NCBI GenBank assembly: GCA_015061035.1
Contig: SUXK01000001.1
Span: forward strand, 124,001-188,000
DNA from: Bacteroidales bacterium
GTDB taxonomy: Bacteria > Bacteroidota > Bacteroidia > Bacteroidales > G3-4614
Length of the DNA: 64,000 bases
Direction: 5' to 3'
The notes under the pieces are model-generated. The model worked only from the letters and a program-made list of their open reading frames with translations, was not told where the DNA came from and searched no databases. This document shows, one piece after another, positions 1-9,913 of the stretch (the stretch's first letter is position 1; the number at the start of each line of letters is the position of its first letter). A program made the position numbers and the translations under genes.

Positions 1-1
1 A

Positions 2-1390
2 ACGCAAATTGTAGTTGTAGAGAATAATCAAAAAGAGGGTACAATAACATATAGAGTTTCCCCTGATACAAAATATAAAATTGATGCTGATAACCGATTA
101 ATAACCTATGGCGATAATTGGAGTGTGCATCCAGTAGCGGGAATAGCCTTTGATGGAAATACTGGTCATATTGTATATCAAACAAGCGATATAGCGGTAG
201 GAACTAACAATGTAGAGGAGATTGAGCCATATTTGATAAAAGCCCCATGGCAAAACGAAAAGTTAAAAGAGGGTACAATCATAGCGTTGCGTAACTATGC
301 CCGACCAACTCCGGGAATATTTATGAGTGGAAATAAGAATACTTTGCTCAATGCTGTTACAGTACACTATGCCGAAGGAATGGGACTATTGGCACAACTT
401 TGTGAGGATATAACGTTAAATGGATTCTCAGTATCAATACGAGAGGGAAGTGGCAGATATTTTACAACACAAGCCGATGCTACACACTTCTCGGCATGTA
501 AAGGAAAAATAACCTCAACTTATGGGTTATATGAGGGAATGATGGATGATGCTATAAATGTGCATGGAACATATCTGAGGGTAACCGAACAACTCTCGCC
601 AACTGAGATTGTGGGACAATATATGCACCCGCAAGCATACGGATTTTACTGGGGAGGTGAAGGTGATAGCGTTCAGTTTGTAAAATCCTCAACAATGGAG
701 TTAGTTTCGGGGAATGTTATTACAGATATTATCCCCTATGACAAAAAGACAATCTCAGGAGCAAAACTCTTTAAAATAACTTTGCGTGATGCAGTCAATG
801 ATGATATTGCATCGGGTGATTACGGAATAGAAAATCTTGAGTGGACTCCTGAGGTCTATTTTGCCGATAATACAATCCGCAACAATAGGGCAAGAGGAAC
901 ACTCTTTAGTACACCTAGGAATGTTGTGGTTGAACGAAATCTTTTTGACCACACCTCTGGAACAGCAATACTACTTTGTGGCGATTGTAACGGATGGTTT
1001 GAGACTGGTGCGTGTAGAAGTGTTGTTATTAGAAATAATCACTTTATAAATTCACTAACCAATATGTTCCAATTTACAAATGCCATAATCTCAATATATC
1101 CCGAGATACCTAATCTTGCAGCACAGAAAAAATATTTTCATGGCGAAGATGGTAAGGGTGTTGTGATAGAAAAGAATACTTTTGAAACTTTTGATCGTCC
1201 AATAGTTTATGCAAGATCTCTTAACGGATTACAGTTTAAAGAGAATACAATAATAGATAATAACGACTATCCTCCTTTCCATTGGAATACTCGCCGTTTT
1301 CTGTTTGAGAAAGTGATAAACGTAGAAATTGAGAACAATAGTTTTGGCAGTGGATTTGACAGGTCAAAAGATATAGAATTTCGTAATTAG
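2..1390 (+). CDS. Right-handed beta-helix protein, probable GH110-type alpha-1,3-galactosidase (5' truncated by window edge)
   Basis: Frame is open upstream of the listed GTG start at 125 to the window edge; parallel beta-helix-like repeats (NNHFINS, EKNTFETF, ENNSFGSGF) and VHYAEGMGLLAQLCEDITL segment. Confidence 0.65.
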   Translation, partial: TQIVVVENNQKEGTITYRVSPDTKYKIDADNRLITYGDNWSVHPVAGIAFDGNTGHIVYQTSDIAVGTNNVEEIEPYLIKAPWQNEKLKEGTIIALRNYARPTPGIFMSGNKNTLLNAVTVHYAEGMGLLAQLCEDITLNGFSVSIREGSGRYFTTQADATHFSACKGKITSTYGLYEGMMDDAINVHGTYLRVTEQLSPTEIVGQYMHPQAYGFYWGGEGDSVQFVKSSTMELVSGNVITDIIPYDKKTISGAKLFKITLRDAVNDDIASGDYGIENLEWTPEVYFADNTIRNNRARGTLFSTPRNVVVERNLFDHTSGTAILLCGDCNGWFETGACRSVVIRNNHFINSLTNMFQFTNAIISIYPEIPNLAAQKKYFHGEDGKGVVIEKNTFETFDRPIVYARSLNGLQFKENTIIDNNDYPPFHWNTRRFLFEKVINVEIENNSFGSGFDRSKDIEFRN

Positions 1391-1401
1391 TAATACAAAG
1401 A

Positions 1402-3024
1402 GTGATTCATAAATTCTCCAAAGATATATCAAAGGTATCTATACCTGCCGAGTTTAATAACCCTTTCCGTTACACGCCTCATCAGTTGTGCCTTATGGCA
1501 GCCGAAGAGGTGCGTAACTATATTAACAGCAGAAGCGAGTGGAGTGAGGAGTTAATGAAGGGTAAAATGTTTGGAGTTTTGGTAGTTTCAACACCCACAG
1601 GAGAAGTAGGTTATATCTCTGCATTTTCTGGGTTACTTGCAGGAGAAAACCGCCACCCATTCTTTGTTCCTCCAGTTTATGACCTTTTAAGTAAAGATTC
1701 CTATTTTCAGCAGGAGGAGGCGGAAATATCGCAGATAAATAGAGAGGTAGAACAGTTAAAAACCGATACCGATTACCTCCGACTCTTAAAAATATATAGT
1801 GAAAAAGAGAGGGAGATAAAGCAATATATTACCCAATATAGAGAGCAGATAAAACTTCATAAACAGGAGCGAGATAAAAAGCGGGAAGAGTTGACTCTTT
1901 CGCAATTGGAGCAGGAGTTGTTAATTCGTGAGAGTCAATTTGAGAAGGCAGAGTTAAAACGTACCTCTGACAGAGGAAAATCAGAACTTGCAAAAATAAG
2001 AGAGCAAATTGATGTTTACACAGATAAAATAGAGGCTTTAACTGAGGAGCGGCGCCAACGCTCTGCCGATTTGCAACTATGGTTATTTCGTCAATTTAGA
2101 TTACTTAATGCTAAAGGTGAAACAAAAGATTTAATTGAGATATTCTCTAAGTATGGTAATATCTTTCCCCCAGCAGGAGCAGGAGAGTGTGCGGCTCCTA
2201 AAATGTTGCAGTATGCATACCAAAATAACCTAAAACCTATACAGATGGCAGAGTTCTGGGTAGGTGCATCGCCAGTGGGAGAGGTACGTGTTGATGGTAA
2301 TTTCTACCCTTCGTGCAAAGGAAAATGTTTGTCAATACTAACTCACATGCTGCAAGGATTAAAAGTGAAAGAGATTAATCTTGAATATAGAAATACTGAT
2401 GCAGAGTTAAAGGTTATATATGAGGATGATTATCTTATAGCAATAGACAAACCTGCAGGAATGTTGTCTGTGCGAGGTAAAATAGGCGGTAAGTCTGTAG
2501 AGGAGATAATGCAAGAGAGTAACCCCAATATAAAAGTTATTCATCGTCTTGATATGGCAACATCAGGGGTGTTGCTTTTGGCTAAAGATATTGAAATGTA
2601 CAAGGCAATGCAAACACTCTTTGCAACCCGAGAAGTAAGAAAAACATATATCGCATTGATTGAGGGCGAACCTAAGCAATCAATGGGCGAAATATCATTG
2701 CCCCTCTCTGCCGACTACAACAATCGCCCTATGCAGAGGGTTGATTATGAAAATGGGAAAGAGGCAATAACTGAATATTTTGTATTGGCAACATATAACA
2801 GAGAGGGTAAAAAAATAACCAGATTATCGTTAAATCCCATAACTGGCAGAACTCATCAGTTGCGAGTACATTTGGCTCATCCAAAATCGTTGGGAATGCC
2901 CATTATAGGAGATGAGTTATACGGAAAACCTGCATCAAGGTTAATGCTTCATGCAATGGAACTTGTATTTAAACACCCTATAAAACAGACTGTAATAACT
3001 ATTACTGCAAATTGTCCATTTTAG
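1402..3024 (+). CDS. RluA-family pseudouridine synthase with N-terminal extension and coiled coil
   Basis: HRLDMATSGVLLLAKD catalytic motif, GRTHQLRVHLAHP motif. Confidence 0.88.
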   Translation: MIHKFSKDISKVSIPAEFNNPFRYTPHQLCLMAAEEVRNYINSRSEWSEELMKGKMFGVLVVSTPTGEVGYISAFSGLLAGENRHPFFVPPVYDLLSKDSYFQQEEAEISQINREVEQLKTDTDYLRLLKIYSEKEREIKQYITQYREQIKLHKQERDKKREELTLSQLEQELLIRESQFEKAELKRTSDRGKSELAKIREQIDVYTDKIEALTEERRQRSADLQLWLFRQFRLLNAKGETKDLIEIFSKYGNIFPPAGAGECAAPKMLQYAYQNNLKPIQMAEFWVGASPVGEVRVDGNFYPSCKGKCLSILTHMLQGLKVKEINLEYRNTDAELKVIYEDDYLIAIDKPAGMLSVRGKIGGKSVEEIMQESNPNIKVIHRLDMATSGVLLLAKDIEMYKAMQTLFATREVRKTYIALIEGEPKQSMGEISLPLSADYNNRPMQRVDYENGKEAITEYFVLATYNREGKKITRLSLNPITGRTHQLRVHLAHPKSLGMPIIGDELYGKPASRLMLHAMELVFKHPIKQTVITITANCPF

Positions 3025-3067
3025 TATTTCTGCAAAAAATATTATATTTACAAATAAAATCAAAAAG

Positions 3068-3889
3068 ATGAAACTAAACATACTTATATCAACGCACAAC
3101 CAAAAGATAGCAAACATTCCATTGCTATTACTTCCTGAGCGAGAGGATGTAAGTTATGTAGTATCATTTCAATATACCGATGACTCAATGTTGGCTCTCA
3201 TTCCTGAAGAGTTCAAACGGGAAGATATAAAATTTACCCCAGTACAAACAATAGGATTGTGTAAAAACAGAAACAATGCTTTGCTATATGCCGATGGAGA
3301 TATAGCCTTAATAGCCGATGATGATGTAAAATATACAAATGAATATATTGATACTATAATTGATACATTTGCCAATAATCCTAAAACCGATGTGGCTCTA
3401 TTTAAGATAAAGACTCGCGATGAAGATCCACCAATGAAGCGTTACCCAATATCTAAAGGAAGTTACAAAGTGGTAAAAGGTTACTACCCATCATCGGTTG
3501 AAATGGCTTTCCGTTTGTCAAGTATAAAGGATAAAGTATCGTTTGATGAGAGATTTGGACTTGGTTCAGAGTATCTGAATAGTGGTGAAGAGGAGGTCTT
3601 TATAAAGGATTGTATTGATAATTCGTTACAAGTAGATTTTTATCCATACTATATAGTTGAGCATCCTTATACTTCAACAGGGAAAAAATATCTGACACCA
3701 ACAAGCCTTCGTTCGCGAGGAGCAGTATCATCATATCTACACGGATTTTCGGCATATCTGAGAATGATAAAATTCTCAATGTTCACAGCACTCCGAGGAC
3801 GTTCAAATATCTTCACACTATTGAAAAATACGATGTGGGGAGTGGCATACGAACGAAGAACAAGAAAAGAGAGAACCAGTTATGAGTAA
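3068..3889 (+). CDS. Glycosyltransferase family 2-like protein
   Basis: ALIADDDVKY DxD-like motif, GT-A style N-terminus; clustered with two GT2 genes. Confidence 0.7.
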   Translation: MKLNILISTHNQKIANIPLLLLPEREDVSYVVSFQYTDDSMLALIPEEFKREDIKFTPVQTIGLCKNRNNALLYADGDIALIADDDVKYTNEYIDTIIDTFANNPKTDVALFKIKTRDEDPPMKRYPISKGSYKVVKGYYPSSVEMAFRLSSIKDKVSFDERFGLGSEYLNSGEEEVFIKDCIDNSLQVDFYPYYIVEHPYTSTGKKYLTPTSLRSRGAVSSYLHGFSAYLRMIKFSMFTALRGRSNIFTLLKNTMWGVAYERRTRKERTSYE

Positions 3890-4850
3890 GTTGTTTTCAA
3901 TAGTAATACCTGTACACAATAGAGAAAAGTATATAAAAGATACTTTGCGGTCGGTTGTGGGACAAGATTATCGGCCATTACAATTAATATTGGTTGATAA
4001 CAACTCAACAGATAACTCAATGCAACTGGCCAAACAATATCTCTCGTCATATGAAAGTGCCGATTTTAAAGTAATCTGCACGCAAGAGAAGAAAAAGGGA
4101 GCGTGTGCAGCACGAAACAAAGGTGTGACTTTGAGTGAAGCACCCTATATGATGTTTCTTGATGATGATGATATGCTCTCAACCTTTACAGCCATTTCAA
4201 AGATAGTAGAGCGTTTTGAACAAAGTGGGGCAGATGTTGTAGGTTTTAAGGCATATCACTACTACTCATACAAGAAAAAGAGAATACGACATTACTCTTT
4301 TATAAACGATATAAAAGAGCAAGTGTTACATTGTATGTTGTCAACACAATGTTATGCAATAAGAAGAGAGTTTTATGATACAACAAGAGGTTGGGATGAG
4401 CGTATAATGAGATGGCAAGATTGGAATCTTGGAATAAGAATAATGCTACTCAACCCCAAAATTGAATGGATAGAAGATAAACCTTTAGTAAATATAAGAG
4501 TTCACTCAAAGAGTATAACAGGCAACGGATATTTACATTCGGCCGAACATCTTTATCAAACAATAATGCTAACGGTAGAGTCCGTACAAAATAGTAATGT
4601 TGAAAACAAAAAAGAGATAGTATCCGCAATATACGCACGTTTGCCAATATTGGCAGCGCATTACCTAAGGGAGGGAGGAATAGACACCTCTCGCCAGACT
4701 CTTAAACTTTATAATAGTAAAGTACAACTCTCTATTTGGCAAAAAATAGTAGTAAATTTGTTATATCTATATACCGCTCTGGGAGGTAGAGGAGCAGGTA
4801 GAGTATTAAATAAATTAAAAATAGAACTTAAAGAGATAGATGAAAAGTAA
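3882..4850 (+). CDS. Glycosyltransferase family 2
   Basis: FSIVIPVHNREKYIKDTLRSV...LVDNNSTDNS...FLDDDD. Confidence 0.9.
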   Translation: MSKLFSIVIPVHNREKYIKDTLRSVVGQDYRPLQLILVDNNSTDNSMQLAKQYLSSYESADFKVICTQEKKKGACAARNKGVTLSEAPYMMFLDDDDMLSTFTAISKIVERFEQSGADVVGFKAYHYYSYKKKRIRHYSFINDIKEQVLHCMLSTQCYAIRREFYDTTRGWDERIMRWQDWNLGIRIMLLNPKIEWIEDKPLVNIRVHSKSITGNGYLHSAEHLYQTIMLTVESVQNSNVENKKEIVSAIYARLPILAAHYLREGGIDTSRQTLKLYNSKVQLSIWQKIVVNLLYLYTALGGRGAGRVLNKLKIELKEIDEK

Positions 4851-5868
4851 TATAGAACTATCCATAGTAATACCAGCATATAATGCAGAAAAATATATAA
4901 ATAGGTGTATCAGTAGTATAACTGAGGCAAATTTAAAGGAGGATATATATGAGATTATAGCCATTGATGATGCCTCAACAGACTCTACCTATACAATATT
5001 AAATGAGTTAAGCCAAGATATTCCTCAATTAAAGGTGTATCATCGCCAAAAGTCAGGTCCGGGAGGAGTGAGAAATTTGGGACTGAACTACTCAAAAGGC
5101 AGATACATAATGTTTGTAGATATAGATGACCATCTAAATACAAAGAACTTTAAACATTTTGTAGAGGTGTTACTCCCTATGTATAGTCACGATATAATAG
5201 GATTTGATTACTTGAAAGTTGATGAAGAGGGCAACGAATCTCAAGTAACAAAAAAAATATTTCCTTATTGTAGAGAGATGAGTGGGGCAGAGTATATGAA
5301 TATACAAGCACCTCAGAGTGTATTATGGGGATATGTTTATAGACGTAAATTCCTATTGGAGAATACACTAAAATTTATAGAGAAGAATATTCACGACAAT
5401 GAGTATTTTTTGATAAAGGCATTCTGTTTAGCAGAGAAGATAACATTTATACCCACACAACTCTACTATTATCACCATGCAATACCAACTTCGTTAACAA
5501 ATAAACCTGACACAACACATCAAGAGTTGTACGTAAACCAACTACTTAATGTAATAACAGAGTTGCAGAAATTTGGATTTTTGTTAGGTGACCCACTATC
5601 AGAAGAGGGCTTAAATCGTAAGTTAGATTTACTGTCAGCACGACTATTACGAAGATTAATTGCACTTGATTATAGCGTGGATTTCATAAAAGAGACATTG
5701 ATAAAATTAGAGAAAATGGATCTCTATCCACTTCGTGAGGCAAAGTATAGTTTGCGTTATCGTTTGTTGAGAAGAGCAACAAAAACCCCTAACAAACTAA
5801 TAGAGTGCAAGGGGTATAAAAACTCAAAAATTAAAAACAGACTTACTCAATATTTTTTAAGTTTGTAA
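4840..5868 (+). CDS. Glycosyltransferase family 2
   Basis: LSIVIPAYNAEKYINRCISS...AIDDASTDST...FVDIDD; overlaps upstream gene. Confidence 0.9.
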   Translation: MKSNIELSIVIPAYNAEKYINRCISSITEANLKEDIYEIIAIDDASTDSTYTILNELSQDIPQLKVYHRQKSGPGGVRNLGLNYSKGRYIMFVDIDDHLNTKNFKHFVEVLLPMYSHDIIGFDYLKVDEEGNESQVTKKIFPYCREMSGAEYMNIQAPQSVLWGYVYRRKFLLENTLKFIEKNIHDNEYFLIKAFCLAEKITFIPTQLYYYHHAIPTSLTNKPDTTHQELYVNQLLNVITELQKFGFLLGDPLSEEGLNRKLDLLSARLLRRLIALDYSVDFIKETLIKLEKMDLYPLREAKYSLRYRLLRRATKTPNKLIECKGYKNSKIKNRLTQYFLSL

Positions 5869-5870
5869 AA

Positions 5871-6959
5871 CTATATTTGTAGCCCGTCAAGCAACTTGAT
5901 GTAAAGTTCAATAGCCTCTCTAATTTCGCTATAATAAATAAACTCATCAGCAGTATGAGAGCGGGCAGAGTTGCCAGGCCCAATTTTTACTGACGTGTAT
6001 GGAATAAGAGCCTGATCCGATAGGGTAGGAGAACCAAAAGATTCAAGCCCTAACAAGTTACAACGTTGCATAAATGGATGGTTTGACTCTATGCTCGAGG
6101 AGTTTAATCTTGTAGAGCGAGGAGTAAACTCACATTCTGGGAATCTCTCTTTTAATATCTCCCAAATCTCAATATTTGAGTACATACCATTAGGCCTAAC
6201 GTCAATCATAAAAGCGCAAATATCAGGAATAACGTTGTGTTGAGTGCCAGCGTTAATGCCTGTAACGGTTAGTTTAACTTCACCTAAAAGAGGTGAAACT
6301 TTTTCAAACTTATATCGCTTAATGCCCTCAATAATCTCAATTGCTTTATATATAGCGTTAACACCCTCATTTCTTGCAGCATGTCCCGAAACACCCTTAA
6401 CAACACAATCCAAAACCATTAAACCCTTTTCGGTAGCGGCAGGTCTCATATTGGTAGGTTCTCCAACAATAGCAAATGAGATATTGGGGAGTTGTTTAAT
6501 TAAACACTCCATACCATTCTTGCCAGAGACCTCCTCCTCTGCCGAAGCAGCAAAGATAAGGTTGTATTTTTGTTTGCTATCAACCAATACTCTAAAAGCA
6601 GCCAATAGTGCAACAACCGAAGCCCCAGCATCGTTACTACCTAATCCAAATAATTTATCTTCCTCTTGCTGTGCAGAGTATGGGTTGCGATTCCATCCCT
6701 CAACGGGCTTTACGGTGTCAATGTGAGAGTTGAGTAGAATTGTTGGCTTTTCAGTGTCAAACTCTTTGCTTGTAACCCATACGTTGTTGCCAATACGATT
6801 AACTTTGCAAGAGCCAATCTTATTTTTAATATGCTCAACCAATAAATCGGCAACCTCACTTTCCTCTCTGCTATGAGAGGGAATTGAGATCATCTCTTTG
6901 AGAAGAGAAGTTGAGTCATATAAAATCTCATCAATAACTTCGCTATTCATATTTATCAA
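5871..6959 (-). CDS. M20 family metallopeptidase, ArgE/DapE-like deacylase
   Basis: LLNSHIDTVKPVEGW, GSNDAGASVVALLA, AASAEEEVSG motifs. Confidence 0.85.
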   Translation of the reverse strand: MINMNSEVIDEILYDSTSLLKEMISIPSHSREESEVADLLVEHIKNKIGSCKVNRIGNNVWVTSKEFDTEKPTILLNSHIDTVKPVEGWNRNPYSAQQEEDKLFGLGSNDAGASVVALLAAFRVLVDSKQKYNLIFAASAEEEVSGKNGMECLIKQLPNISFAIVGEPTNMRPAATEKGLMVLDCVVKGVSGHAARNEGVNAIYKAIEIIEGIKRYKFEKVSPLLGEVKLTVTGINAGTQHNVIPDICAFMIDVRPNGMYSNIEIWEILKERFPECEFTPRSTRLNSSSIESNHPFMQRCNLLGLESFGSPTLSDQALIPYTSVKIGPGNSARSHTADEFIYYSEIREAIELYIKLLDGLQI

Positions 6960-7038
6960 CTTAATAGTGCGAAAATAGTAAATAAATTTTGTTTAACCCC
7001 TACTTTTGGTTAACTTCGCACCACAAAATTAAGAAAAG

Positions 7039-7386
7039 ATGGAAGTTAAAGGAAAAGTTGTAACAGTATTGCCACTACAAAGTGGAACAAGTCAAGCAGG
7101 AAATCAATGGAAGAAACAGGAATTGGTAATTGAAACACACGATCAATTTCCTAAAAAAATATGTCTTACACTATTTGGAGATAGAGTAGATCAATATCCC
7201 GTTGCTCAAAACGATGAAATAGTTGCAAGCATAGATATAGAGAGTAGAGAGTATAACGGACGTTGGTACACAAATGTTAATGCGTGGAAAATAGAGAAGG
7301 CGACAGCCGAAGCAGCGCCTGCTCCACAACCAGCACCAATGCCAACTTTTGAACCACAATCAGAAGTTGATGAATTGCCTTTCTAA
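7039..7386 (+). CDS. DUF3127-type protein
   Basis: MEVKGKVVTVLPLQSGTSQAGNQWKKQELVIET ... EVDELPF C-terminal tail. Confidence 0.8.
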   Translation: MEVKGKVVTVLPLQSGTSQAGNQWKKQELVIETHDQFPKKICLTLFGDRVDQYPVAQNDEIVASIDIESREYNGRWYTNVNAWKIEKATAEAAPAPQPAPMPTFEPQSEVDELPF

Positions 7387-7422
7387 TATATAGAGATTGA
7401 TGGTTTACAACTAAATAAGAAA

Positions 7423-7448
7423 AAAGCAGAGTCATGTGACTCTGCTTT
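7423..7448. terminator. Bidirectional intrinsic terminator between convergent genes
   Basis: AAAGCAGAGTC-ATGT-GACTCTGCTTT, 11-bp stem flanked by A- and T-rich tracts. Confidence 0.8.
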
Positions 7449-7476
7449 CTTTGTAATATGTAGTAAAAATTTACTC

Positions 7477-8358
7477 TTATTTTACACCGCTAACCTCAAC
7501 AGTATTGTTAATCTTTGAAACCAATCCTTGAAGAACGTTACCGGGCCCAACCTCAGTGAATGAAGTAGCACCATCATTAATCATATTCATAACAGATTGA
7601 GTCCATCTAACTGGTGCAGTTAATTGAGCAACTAAGTTTTCTTTAATAATATCGGGATTTGTCTCTGCTTGAGCAGTAACATTTTGATATATAGGACATT
7701 TTGGTGTTTTAAACTCAGTCTTTTCAATAGCCGCAGCAAGTTCTGCTCTTGCAGGTTCCATTAATGGAGAGTGGAAAGCACCACCAACTTTAAGTTTAAG
7801 AGCGCGCTTAGCACCAGCCTCTAAAAGTTTTTGACAAGCAGCGTCAATAGCAGGTTCTTCTCCTGAAATAACAATTTGACCGGGACAGTTATAGTTTGCT
7901 GCAACAACAATACCATCTTTAATTTCGGCACAAATCTCTTCAACTGTTTCATCTGAAAGTTTAAGAACAGCAGCCATAGTAGAAGGAGTCATTTCGCAAG
8001 CCTTTTGCATAGCCGAAGCACGAGCAGCCACAAGTTTTAATCCCTCCTCAAACGATAAAGCACCAGCGGCAACCAAAGCCGAAAACTCTCCAAGAGAGTG
8101 ACCAGCAGTCATATCAGGGGCAAACTCCTCACCCATGCTTTTTGCTAATGCAACAGAGTATAGAAAAACGGCAGGTTGAGTAACTTTAGTTTGTCTAAGA
8201 TCCTCCTCTGTGCCATTAAACATAATATCAGCAATGTCAAAACCTAAAATCTCGTTTGCTTTATCAAACATTGCTTTAGCCTCGCTATTATTCTCGTAAA
8301 GTTCTTTACCCATACCAGGGAATTGTGAACCCTGTCCAGGAAATACGTATGCTTTCAT
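7477..8358 (-). CDS. fabD: Malonyl-CoA:ACP S-malonyltransferase
   Basis: FPGQGSQFPGMG, GHSLGEFSALVAAGAL, GGAFHSPLM motifs. Confidence 0.95.
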   Translation of the reverse strand: MKAYVFPGQGSQFPGMGKELYENNSEAKAMFDKANEILGFDIADIMFNGTEEDLRQTKVTQPAVFLYSVALAKSMGEEFAPDMTAGHSLGEFSALVAAGALSFEEGLKLVAARASAMQKACEMTPSTMAAVLKLSDETVEEICAEIKDGIVVAANYNCPGQIVISGEEPAIDAACQKLLEAGAKRALKLKVGGAFHSPLMEPARAELAAAIEKTEFKTPKCPIYQNVTAQAETNPDIIKENLVAQLTAPVRWTQSVMNMINDGATSFTEVGPGNVLQGLVSKINNTVEVSGVK

Positions 8359-8529
8359 ATAAGATATAATTAGTTTTTATAAGAAATTATAACACTTATC
8401 TCTATCACCTTACAAAAGTAACCAAAATATGTAACTTCCCCAAGTTTTAAAACTCTAATTTTAATGTATGAGATGAATTATAAGACATATTAAACGCAAA
8501 ATCAATTTGTATAAACCGATTAGAAAAGT

Positions 8530-8537
8530 TATTTTTG
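8530..8537 (+). promoter_or_regulatory. Bacteroidetes -7 element (TAnnTTTG)
   Basis: TATTTTTG, 28 nt upstream of ATG at 8566. Confidence 0.5.
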
Positions 8538-8565
8538 CATCCGAAAATGTATTAAAAAAAGAACT

Positions 8566-9540
8566 ATGAAAAGAGTATTTGCAGTAGGTCTTGCTCTAAT
8601 ATGTTTATCTGCAACACAAGTAGCATTTTCTCAATATATTGAGAAGTTGCCCTTTGGAGATATGGAGCAATGGCAAACACGAGTAATAAAGGAGTCGTTT
8701 TTATTGGGAGGTGATACAAAGAATTTGTACGATATAGCCCCCAAAGCCGAGATAAAGGGAGCAACTCCATACCGAAGAAATAATATTTCACCATGGGCGT
8801 CATCAAACGTATTGGCTTCTCCAGCAGGAATTGTTAAGACAAGTTGCTCGGTAAGACCAGAGAAGAGGGGAGACGGATATTGTGCAAGATTAGAGGTTGT
8901 AGAGGAGAGATGTAAAGCAATAGGAATAGTAAATATAGTGGTAGTGGCATCAGGTTCAGTATTTTTAGGAGGTATGGCAGAACCTGTAAAAACAGCAAAA
9001 GATCCAATGTCAAAATTGGATCAAGGAATACCATTTACAAAACGACCAGTTGCTCTGCAATTCGACTACAAGACAAAACGCGAAAAACAAGTATATAGAG
9101 CAACAGGAAGTCCCAAAATCTCAAAATTAGAAGGAACTGATAATGCAGAGGCAATGATGTTGTTAATCCACCGATGGGAGGATGAAGATGGAAATGTATA
9201 TGCAAAACGCGTAGGAACAGCAATAGAAAAATTTGGAAGTGATGTATTAGAGTGGGTAAACGATTATCAAATTCCAGTTCACTATGGCGATATAACAAAC
9301 GAACCATTCTATAAAAGTTATATGGGATTAATCAATACATCATCTCCAAACCCGTACTATACAACTAATAGCAAAGGAAAAATGGTGCCAGTGCAAGAGA
9401 TAGGATGGGCAGAGCCGGGAGTAGAACCAACACATATGATTCTAAAAATATCATCAAGTGACTTAGGGCCATACGTGGGAACTGTTGGTAGCGTCTTTTG
9501 GTTAGATAATGTGGAGTTGGTTTATGATAAGAAACCGTAA
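8566..9540 (+). CDS. Secreted PCMD-like (putative carbohydrate metabolism domain) protein
   Basis: Signal peptide; LPFGDMEQWQTRVIKES..., VFWLDNVELVY C-terminal motif. Confidence 0.65.
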   Translation: MKRVFAVGLALICLSATQVAFSQYIEKLPFGDMEQWQTRVIKESFLLGGDTKNLYDIAPKAEIKGATPYRRNNISPWASSNVLASPAGIVKTSCSVRPEKRGDGYCARLEVVEERCKAIGIVNIVVVASGSVFLGGMAEPVKTAKDPMSKLDQGIPFTKRPVALQFDYKTKREKQVYRATGSPKISKLEGTDNAEAMMLLIHRWEDEDGNVYAKRVGTAIEKFGSDVLEWVNDYQIPVHYGDITNEPFYKSYMGLINTSSPNPYYTTNSKGKMVPVQEIGWAEPGVEPTHMILKISSSDLGPYVGTVGSVFWLDNVELVYDKKP

Positions 9541-9559
9541 ACAAAGAGTAAATATAAAA

Positions 9560-9581
9560 AATAAGGGCAGCCGCCCTTATT
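9560..9581 (+). terminator. Intrinsic terminator
   Basis: AATAAGGGC-AGCC-GCCCTTATT followed by T8. Confidence 0.85.
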
Positions 9582-9851
9582 TTTTTTATATGGTTTGATA
9601 AAGAAACTAAATTGGGATAGTTAAACAGAAATATTATAATTCTATATAAATGTCAATAATATCGTACTATAAAGTGTAATTATATTCCTGAAAATACTTA
9701 CAACATTACATAAACTATACTTTAAAAATTAAAAAATGCTATAAAAATGTATATTATTAACAATTATTAACTATAATGTGAATAAAATATATAAACAACT
9801 ATATATATTTGTGGAAGTTTTTCATAGTATTAGATTTAAGGTTAAATTAAG

Positions 9852-9881
9852 AATGGCAGTCGTTGTGAAACGGCTGCCATT
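9852..9881. terminator. Hairpin, probable terminator of the minus-strand dipeptidase gene
   Basis: AATGGCAG...CTGCCATT stem-loop just 3' of the dipeptidase stop codon. Confidence 0.55.
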
Positions 9882-9913
9882 AACTTTATCAATATAAAAA
9901 ACCAGTAATGGGG